Positions 58,364 through 64,000 of a DNA stretch of 64,000 bases are shown here, piece by piece. How positions within the stretch are numbered: position 1 is the first letter of the stretch; every line of letters begins with the position of its first letter. Position numbers and translations under genes: made by a program. Source of the DNA: Halochromatium glycolicum. Its GTDB lineage: Bacteria > Pseudomonadota > Gammaproteobacteria > Chromatiales > Chromatiaceae. The stretch spans positions 1 through 64,000 of the forward strand of contig NZ_NRSJ01000002.1 in NCBI RefSeq assembly GCF_016584085.1, written 5' to 3'. The notes below the pieces were generated by a model. It was not told where the DNA came from. It searched no databases and saw nothing but the letters and a program-made list of their open reading frames with translations.

Positions 58364-59451
58364 GGGCGCTGCACGTCGAGGGCGGGGCGCACCTCTATGG
58401 TGGCGCCCAACAGGTGCTCTATCTATTGGAGGGGCTTTCCGCTCGCGGAATCGAGAATCACCTCGCTTGCCGGCGCGGCTGCGATCTCGCGCTGCGGGCA
58501 GAGCCATTCGCTCAGGTCCACGGGATGCCGATGGGCGGCGATCTGGACCTGGCGCTGATCCCCCGGCTCTATCGGCTGATTCGTCGGCTACAGCCGGATC
58601 TCGTGCATCTGCACAGCCGGATCGGTGCGGATGTGATGGGCGGCATCGCGTCAAGGTTGGCTGGTGTGCCCGTGGTCCATACCCGCAGGGTCGATAACCC
58701 GGAGCCGCGCTGGCTGGTCGCGCTCAAGTATCGGCTGCACGATCGGGTGATCGCGATCTCCGAAGGGATCGCGCAGATACTGCGCGCGGAAGGGTTGCCA
58801 GCGTCGAAGCTGCGGCTGGTGCGCAGTGCGGTCGATGCGGGACGATTCGCGCAGCCGTGCCGGCATGCGGTCATCACTGATCGGCTCGGCCTTCCCAGAG
58901 GGGCGGTAATGATCGGTGTGGTTGCGCAGCTTATTGAGCGTAAGGGGCACGCTGTGCTGCTGCAGGCGCTGCCGTCGCTGTTGGCGGGTCAGCCGTACCT
59001 TCATGTCTTGTTTCTTGGGCAGGGGACGCTTGAACAGGCGTTAAAACGACAGGTCGCCCAAAAGGGGCTTGTCGACCATGTCCATCTGATGGGTTTCCGC
59101 GACGACATGGCTGAGATCTTCCCCTGCCTGAGTCTGCTGGTGCATCCAGCGTTGATGGAGGGGCTCGGGGTTTCCTTGCTGCAGGCGGCGGCGGCCGGAG
59201 TGCCGGTGGTAGCGAGCCGGGCTGGCGGCATACCGGAGGCCGTTGAGGATGGCGAAACCGGTCTTCTGGTGCCGCCTGGTGATGCCGACTCGCTGCAGCG
59301 GGCGGTTCGCTTGATACTCGCCGATGAAAGGTTGGGCCGGCAGTTCGGGCAAGCTGGCGCGGCCCGGGTGCGGCGCCTGTTCTCGATCGAGACGATGGTC
59401 GGTGGGAATCTAGGGGTATATCGAGAACTCGTCGGGGAGGTTCGGGCGTGA
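58360..59451 (+). CDS. GT4 glycosyltransferase
   Basis: GT-B glycosyltransferase of 363 residues. The N-terminal domain begins HVEGGAHLYGGAQQVLYLLE. The C-terminal domain has GVVAQLIERKGHAVLLQALP and EGLGVSLLQAAAAGVPVVAS, then GETGLLVPPGD. It overlaps both neighbours by 4 nt in the plus-strand operon, together with the heptosyltransferase-like gene and waaA. A core-sugar or capsular role is inferred. Confidence 0.88.
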   Translation: MRALHVEGGAHLYGGAQQVLYLLEGLSARGIENHLACRRGCDLALRAEPFAQVHGMPMGGDLDLALIPRLYRLIRRLQPDLVHLHSRIGADVMGGIASRLAGVPVVHTRRVDNPEPRWLVALKYRLHDRVIAISEGIAQILRAEGLPASKLRLVRSAVDAGRFAQPCRHAVITDRLGLPRGAVMIGVVAQLIERKGHAVLLQALPSLLAGQPYLHVLFLGQGTLEQALKRQVAQKGLVDHVHLMGFRDDMAEIFPCLSLLVHPALMEGLGVSLLQAAAAGVPVVASRAGGIPEAVEDGETGLLVPPGDADSLQRAVRLILADERLGRQFGQAGAARVRRLFSIETMVGGNLGVYRELVGEVRA

Positions 59452-60563
59452 GCGATTGGCGCGAACTGGGCTGGCCTTCGAGCCTCCAGTTGATTGGTAG
59501 CAAGGGGCTTGGTGGAGCGGAGCGTTGGTTTCAACGTTTCTGTGACGCGTTGGCAGATTGTCGGGCGCCGGCTGCAATGGGCATCCGTTCCGGCAGCGGG
59601 ATCGACCAGGCACGTCGCGAAGGTATCGGTGCGCAATTGCCTTGCTATCGCTTACCATTCCGCACGGTCTGGGATCCGATCTCGCGGATGGACGCGACTC
59701 GGCTCATGCGCCGCGTCAAACCCCAGATCGTCCAAACCTATATGGGTCGGGCGACCCGTTTGACCCAGCCGCATCAACTTGGGCGACCGCGGCCGCTGCA
59801 TGTTGCGCGGCTCGGTGGCTACTATCGGCTCGGCCCTTATCGGCACGCGGATGCGTGGGTCGGGAATACGCGTCAGCTCTGCGATTGGATGGTTGCTCAG
59901 GGCCTGCCGTCTTCCAGGGTCCATCAGATCTATAACTTCGTTGATCCGGCGCCGGAGCTCGCGCTGATAGAGCGCGAGCGGCTTCGGCAGGATCTCGGCT
60001 TGATCGAGGATGAATGGGCGCTGCTCGCACTGGGGCGTTTCGTTACCTTTAAGGGGCATCATTATCTTATTGATGCGCTTGCACGTTTGCCGACAGAGAT
60101 TGACGGGCGGCCATGGCGGCTATTGCTGCTCGGTGAGGGGCCGCTGGAGGCCGCGCTGAGGAGCCAGGCTGAGGCAAGCGATGTCGCCGATCGCATCCTC
60201 TGGCTCGGCTGGCGGTCCGATGCGGATGCCTATCTGCAGCTTGCGGATCTAGTGGTGTTCCCATCGCTCGAATCGGAGACGCTCGGAAATGTGATCCTAG
60301 AGGCATGGGCACATTCCCGGCCGCTGGTAACGACGGCTTGTCGCGGTGCCCTTGAGATCACCCGTCATGGTGAAGACGCTTGGCGAGTCCCTTGCACCGA
60401 TTCGGTGGCCTTGGCGAAGGGCATCGAAAAGGTATTGAACGATCCCGGACTGGGGAGTTCGCTCGCGCGGCGCGGCCGCGAGCGGGTCGAGCGCGACTTC
60501 TCTCGTGATGCGATCATGCAACAGTATTGGGCGCTCTACACCGATCTGGCCAATCATGGTTGA
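59448..60563 (+). CDS. GT4 glycosyltransferase
   Basis: GT-B glycosyltransferase of 371 residues. The N-terminal domain has GSKGLGGAERWFQRFCDAL. The nucleotide-sugar domain has ALGRFVTFKGHHYLIDALAR, LGEGPLEAAL and ESETLGNVILEAWAHSRPLV, where the usual acidic motif reads SETLGNVILEAW. It overlaps the previous GT4 by 4 nt and the deacetylase by 8 nt. Target unknown, probably part of LPS-core or polysaccharide assembly. Confidence 0.88.
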   Translation: MSDWRELGWPSSLQLIGSKGLGGAERWFQRFCDALADCRAPAAMGIRSGSGIDQARREGIGAQLPCYRLPFRTVWDPISRMDATRLMRRVKPQIVQTYMGRATRLTQPHQLGRPRPLHVARLGGYYRLGPYRHADAWVGNTRQLCDWMVAQGLPSSRVHQIYNFVDPAPELALIERERLRQDLGLIEDEWALLALGRFVTFKGHHYLIDALARLPTEIDGRPWRLLLLGEGPLEAALRSQAEASDVADRILWLGWRSDADAYLQLADLVVFPSLESETLGNVILEAWAHSRPLVTTACRGALEITRHGEDAWRVPCTDSVALAKGIEKVLNDPGLGSSLARRGRERVERDFSRDAIMQQYWALYTDLANHG

Positions 60564-61449
60564 CCACGTTTCTCGCGTTCACATTGGCCCTAAGCCGCGC
60601 TTGTCCGTCCTGATGTATCACCAGGTCGGGCGCTTCAAGGCGATGAAGGCGCATCGGGCCAACTATTGCGATGCCGGCCGATTTGCTCGGCAGATGCGAT
60701 TGCTTGCGATGGGTCGTTTCCATGTCATCGGTCTCCAACAGGCGCTCTCCGGGCTCTTTGGTGCTGGGCCGCTGCCGCCGCGCGCGGTGCTGCTGACCTT
60801 TGACGATGCCTATGCCGGGTTCGTTGACGAAGCCCTGCCGGTCCTCCAAGAATATGATTTTCCGGCTACGGTCTATGCGATCAGCGGATGGGTCGGCAAA
60901 CGAATGCAATGGGCCGATTCCGGTATGGAGCGCCCACAGCCGGAACTGATGACCGCGGCGCAGCTGCGTGCGGTGCAGGCCGCGGGCATCACTGTCGGTT
61001 CGCATAGCCAGACGCACCGCCGATTGGCCGTGCTCGATCCTGCCGAGCAGGCGCAGGAACTGCGCGACAGCCGCAGCGAGCTCGAAGATCTGCTAGGTCA
61101 GCCGGTTGAGCACCTTTGTTACCCATTCGGCAGTTTCGATCAGCACAGCGTGCGGTTGGCGGCGCAGGCAGGTTACCGTAGTGCCATGACCTGCCTGCGC
61201 GGTGCTGCGACTCGGCTCGACCATCCGTTGCTGTTGCCCCGCAAGGCGATCTCGTTCGGCGACAACCTGATCGGTTTTGCCTGGAAGCTGTTGGTCAAGC
61301 ACCGGCCCAAGCCGGTGCTTGCGGCTTGGCGTCGGTGGGCTGCCGATGCGCGATTCGAGCAGGACAACGAACTGCTCGATGCACTGGATGGGCAAGGCAG
61401 GGCGCCTGCGACGAACTCGGCCCAGGACGCGCACGGAGTCCAATTATGA
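60556..61449 (+). CDS. Polysaccharide deacetylase
   Basis: NodB-type carbohydrate esterase 4 that removes N- or O-acetyl groups. It has 297 residues from ATG 60556. Motif 1 is LLTFDDAYAG (Asp83, Asp84), and motif 2 is GSHSQTH with metal ligands His150 and His154. A motif resembling CYPFGSFD follows. It has no signal peptide, so it may act on a cytosolic or membrane-linked sugar. It overlaps the upstream GT4 gene by 8 nt and precedes waaA by 52 nt. Confidence 0.9.
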   Translation: MVDHVSRVHIGPKPRLSVLMYHQVGRFKAMKAHRANYCDAGRFARQMRLLAMGRFHVIGLQQALSGLFGAGPLPPRAVLLTFDDAYAGFVDEALPVLQEYDFPATVYAISGWVGKRMQWADSGMERPQPELMTAAQLRAVQAAGITVGSHSQTHRRLAVLDPAEQAQELRDSRSELEDLLGQPVEHLCYPFGSFDQHSVRLAAQAGYRSAMTCLRGAATRLDHPLLLPRKAISFGDNLIGFAWKLLVKHRPKPVLAAWRRWAADARFEQDNELLDALDGQGRAPATNSAQDAHGVQL

Positions 61450-61501
61450 GTTCCGCAGAGGAGTCGATCAGCGCTTCACATCGACTGAGCCGGGTGCGCT
61501 G

Positions 61502-62848
61502 ATGATCTGGCGTTGGCTTTACGCACTGCTTTTGTGGCTGCTGCTGCCCGTCATGCTCGGGCGGTTGGTCTGGCGCGGGCTGCGAAATCGCGGTTATCTC
61601 GAAAGCTGGACCGAGCGCATTGGCTACTGGCCGCGGCCGTTGCGTTCGGCCGATGTCTGGATTCACGCGGTTTCGGTGGGCGAGGTCCAGGCGGTGCAGC
61701 CGCTGATCCGCGACCTGCTCGCGCGCACGCCGGAGGTCGAGGTGCTGGTCACGACGACGACCCCGACCGGTGCACGCCGGCTGCGTGAGCTGTTCCCGGC
61801 GCGGGTGCAGCATGCGTTTACGCCCTACGATCTCGGCTGGATCATGCGCCGGTTCTTGAACCGGGTGCGGCCGCGGCTGGTGCTGGTCGTCGAGACCGAG
61901 ATCTGGCCAACGATGCTCGCGGCCTGCCAGGGCCGCTCGATCCCGGTCATGCTCGCGAACGCACGCTTGTCTGAGCGCTCCGCGCGCGGTTATGCACGGC
62001 TCGGTGGCTTCACTGCGGCGACCTTGCGCCGGTTTGCGGTGATCGCGGCACAGAGTCAGGCCGACGCCGATCGGTTCATTGGTCTCGGTGCGGATGCTGA
62101 GCGCGTGCGCATCACCGGGAGCATCAAGTTCGACCTGCAGTTGCCGGCCAGCCTCTGGGATCGGGCCGAGGTGCTGCGCCATGACTGGGGTGTCAACCGG
62201 CCGGTCTGGGTTGCAGCGAGCACGCACGAGGGCGAGGAGGAGGCGCTGATCGCGGTTCAACGTCGTTTGCAACGGCGCGTCGATGGGGTGCTGCTGGTCC
62301 TGGTGCCGCGGCATCCGGAGCGTTTTGAGCGGGTCGCCGCCTTGCTGCGACGCGAAGGCGTCGCGATGGTGCGCCGCAGTGATGAGCGCACCTGCGGCAA
62401 CCACTGCTCGGTCTACTTGGTGGACAGCATGGGTGAGCTGACGCTGTTCCTTGCGGCGGCGGATGCCGCCTTTATCGGCGGCAGCCTGGTTCCGGTCGGC
62501 GGCCATAATCTGCTCGAGGCAGCCGCATTGGCGGTACCCATTGCAGTCGGCCCGCACTGCTTCAATTTCGCCGAGATCACGCGGCTCCTGGCGGCCGATG
62601 GCGGCGCGGTGCAGGTGACCGATGCCGATGCATTGGCCGGACTCCTCGAGCATTGGCTCGGCGATGCCGCCGAGCGAACGCGGGTGGGTGAACAGGCGTT
62701 CGGCTTCGTGCAGCGCAACCGCGGTGCGTTGGCGCGGTTGCTCGCATTGGTCGATCAACAGCTCGAGGCCGGGGAGCAAGGCGACGGGACGTCGCCGGCA
62801 GGTCCGTCCAGCGGCCGCGGGCTTGCGGGCCAGAGTCGGGCCGGTTGA
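61502..62848 (+). CDS. waaA: Kdo transferase WaaA
   Basis: Inner-membrane-anchored transferase that adds 3-deoxy-D-manno-octulosonate from CMP-Kdo to lipid IVA. It has 448 residues from ATG 61502 (the frame is open upstream in the deacetylase). An N-terminal membrane anchor (residues 4-20) is followed by HAVSVGEVQAVQPL with the catalytic base Glu61. ETEIWPTML, GSIKFDL and VGGHNLLEAAA are family motifs. It closes the plus-strand glycan operon and makes an LPS-related role likely for it. Confidence 0.96.
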   Translation: MIWRWLYALLLWLLLPVMLGRLVWRGLRNRGYLESWTERIGYWPRPLRSADVWIHAVSVGEVQAVQPLIRDLLARTPEVEVLVTTTTPTGARRLRELFPARVQHAFTPYDLGWIMRRFLNRVRPRLVLVVETEIWPTMLAACQGRSIPVMLANARLSERSARGYARLGGFTAATLRRFAVIAAQSQADADRFIGLGADAERVRITGSIKFDLQLPASLWDRAEVLRHDWGVNRPVWVAASTHEGEEEALIAVQRRLQRRVDGVLLVLVPRHPERFERVAALLRREGVAMVRRSDERTCGNHCSVYLVDSMGELTLFLAAADAAFIGGSLVPVGGHNLLEAAALAVPIAVGPHCFNFAEITRLLAADGGAVQVTDADALAGLLEHWLGDAAERTRVGEQAFGFVQRNRGALARLLALVDQQLEAGEQGDGTSPAGPSSGRGLAGQSRAG

Positions 62849-62864
62849 CCGCTTCGGGCCGGGC

Positions 62865-63443
62865 CTACTTGAAGAGCTTGGAGACCTCGCGGAACTGCGC
62901 GTGCTGGGAATCCCCCAGCCATTCGAATGCGACCGATTCGGTGTTGGTGACATGGATGCCTGAATGCCGCATCCGCTCCAGCGCGTTGTCCCGCTTGTCC
63001 GGATGGCGCGAGCAGATGGCATCGGCGGCAACGAACACCTGATAGCCCCAGCGCTGCAGCCCCGACGCCGTCTGCACGATGCAGATATGGGCCTCCATGC
63101 CGACTAGGACCACCTGCTTGCGTTTGGGCTCCTCGGTCAGCGCGCGCTCGAAGCCGGCGGCGGTGCAGCAGGAGAAGCAGGTCTTCTTGGTCGGCGCGGC
63201 GGTCTCCGGGAGCTGCTCGCGCACGGCGGGGATGGTCTCGCCGAGGCCCTGCGGGTACTGTTCGGTCGAGATGATCGGGATCTCAAGGATCTTTGCTGAG
63301 CTGATGAGCCGAGTGATGTTGGTAACTGTCCGTTCCAGCAGGTCATCGGGCATCGCGGCGGCCAGCCGCTCCTGTGCATCGATGATGAGCAGCTGCGCGA
63401 ACGCACTCTGGCAGAGGGGCATCGGCGCCTGATGAATGCTCAT
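62865..63443 (-). CDS. Isochorismatase-family cysteine hydrolase
   Basis: Cytosolic cysteine hydrolase. It has 192 residues. The Asp-Lys-Cys triad is visible: Asp22 (LLIIDAQERL), Lys86 or Lys87 (PTKKTCFS) and Cys121 (VGMEAHICIVQTA). The natural substrate is unknown; relatives hydrolyse nicotinamide, carbamates or isochorismate. It is transcribed towards waaA, with 16 nt between the two stops. An adjacent rhodanese gene lies 42 nt upstream of it. Confidence 0.85.
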   Translation of the reverse strand: MSIHQAPMPLCQSAFAQLLIIDAQERLAAAMPDDLLERTVTNITRLISSAKILEIPIISTEQYPQGLGETIPAVREQLPETAAPTKKTCFSCCTAAGFERALTEEPKRKQVVLVGMEAHICIVQTASGLQRWGYQVFVAADAICSRHPDKRDNALERMRHSGIHVTNTESVAFEWLGDSQHAQFREVSKLFK

Positions 63444-63485
63444 GTCGCGATCCTCGTTTGTGGTGGGCGAGCACCGTTTCGGGGC

Positions 63486-63818
63486 TCAGTAGGTCGGCAT
63501 CTCGGGGTCCACGTCGCTTGCCCAGGCCGCAATGCCGCCACGCAGGTTGATCACGCGTGCGAAGCCTTGTTGCTCGAGAAAGCGGGCGACCTGTTGTGAG
63601 CGGATGCCGTGGTGGCAGATGACGACTGTCGGGCGATTGGGCTGGAGCCGGCCGATCGTGGAAGGGACCTGACGCATCGGCAGGAGCTCACTGCCGTCAA
63701 TGCGGCAGATGGCATGCTCCCAGGGTTCGCGGACATCGAGCAGCAATGGCGGTTGCTCGTCGATGGTGCCTTCCTCATCGAGCAGCTGTTTCAGGGCTTG
63801 CGGGGTGATCTGTTCCAT
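63486..63818 (-). CDS. Rhodanese-like single-domain sulfurtransferase
   Basis: A 110-residue rhodanese domain of the GlpE/PspE kind. It carries LLDVREPWEHA near residue 27 and the active-site loop VVICHHGIRS, where Cys68 is the persulfide site. It has no signal peptide. It lies just downstream of the methyltransferase-like gene, so they probably share a transcript. Confidence 0.9.
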   Translation of the reverse strand: MEQITPQALKQLLDEEGTIDEQPPLLLDVREPWEHAICRIDGSELLPMRQVPSTIGRLQPNRPTVVICHHGIRSQQVARFLEQQGFARVINLRGGIAAWASDVDPEMPTY

Positions 63819-63842
63819 CTTGCGTTTTGGGCTAGGCGGTTA

Positions 63843-64000
63843 TCAGAACGCGAAGCGTTCCGGCAATGGTGCATTGCGAAGCATCGGAACACTGGTTTCG
63901 AACAGCCCTTGCTGGCGGAAATCGTTGCCGACTCGGGTAATCAGTTGCGCCTGCATCAGCGGTGCTTCGCCGACTACGATGAATAGTCGCCCGCCGTCGG
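63843..64000 (-). CDS. 3' end of a protein-L-isoaspartate methyltransferase-like gene (partial)
   Basis: Only the last 51 or so codons are in the window. The visible C-terminus reads GGRLFIVVGEAPLMQAQLIT, then TRVGNDF and ends LPERFAF. This matches the C-terminal part of the PCMT family. The rest, including the SAM-binding motif, lies beyond the edge. Its stop is 25 nt upstream of the rhodanese start. Confidence 0.75.
   Translation of the reverse strand, partial: DGGRLFIVVGEAPLMQAQLITRVGNDFRQQGLFETSVPMLRNAPLPERFAF

Noticed and set aside
61295..63031. Minus-strand open frame opposite the deacetylase and waaA
   Set aside because: Antisense shadow of well-supported genes on the plus strand.

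Overview
The window is high-GC gammaproteobacterial chromosomal DNA. The gene order fits Chromatiales, probably a purple sulfur bacterium of the Chromatiaceae: tRNA-tuf-tRNA(Trp)-secE-nusG-rplKAJL-rpoBC, then str-S10-spc-alpha, then his and tat genes. That placement is inferred from gene order and protein style. There is no rRNA gene or photosynthesis gene here to confirm it. I see no CRISPR array, prophage, transposase or integrase.

Layout. 1-1.4 kb: ugd (UDP-glucuronate supply) on the minus strand. 1.6-16 kb: a tRNA(Tyr)-tRNA(Gly)-tRNA(Thr)-tuf-tRNA(Trp) cluster, then secE-nusG, the L11/L1 and L10/L7-L12 genes and rpoB-rpoC. 16-34.8 kb: a near-continuous run from rpsL to rplQ with a second tuf, secY and rpoA, starting at a very good sigma-70 promoter and ending at a clear terminator. 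34.9-37.2 kb: a SAM hydrolase, a proline iminopeptidase and dtd. 37.5-42.1 kb: hisB, hisA and hisE without hisH, hisF and hisI, then tatABC. 42.2-43.8 kb: a LysR regulator and dcd. 43.9-62.8 kb: a cell-envelope glycan region. 62.9 kb to the end: an isochorismatase-like hydrolase, a rhodanese and the 3' end of a protein-isoaspartate-methyltransferase-like gene.

The glycan region has three parts. The first is a tight minus-strand operon: carbamoyltransferase, SxtJ-like protein, 50-residue DUF5989 protein, PAP2 phosphatase, lipoprotein, GT39 transferase. The second is a minus-strand set: three GT4 glycosyltransferases, a sulfotransferase and a second GT39 protein. The third is a plus-strand operon with overlapping genes: O-antigen-ligase-like protein, GT9 heptosyltransferase-like protein, two GT4 enzymes, a polysaccharide deacetylase and the Kdo transferase WaaA. 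Together they look like a locus for building and decorating (carbamoyl, sulfate, deacetylation) a lipopolysaccharide or exported polysaccharide.

The most unusual points are: a repeat-derived hairpin filling the rpoB-rpoC gap and leaving rpoC without a visible Shine-Dalgarno site; the six-gene carbamoyltransferase/SxtJ/DUF5989/PAP2/lipoprotein/GT39 operon; a TatC with a long acidic tail ending in a FimV-like helical motif; the stripped-down his cluster; a 15-bp tandem repeat between tatA and tatB; and an AT-rich island inside dcd.
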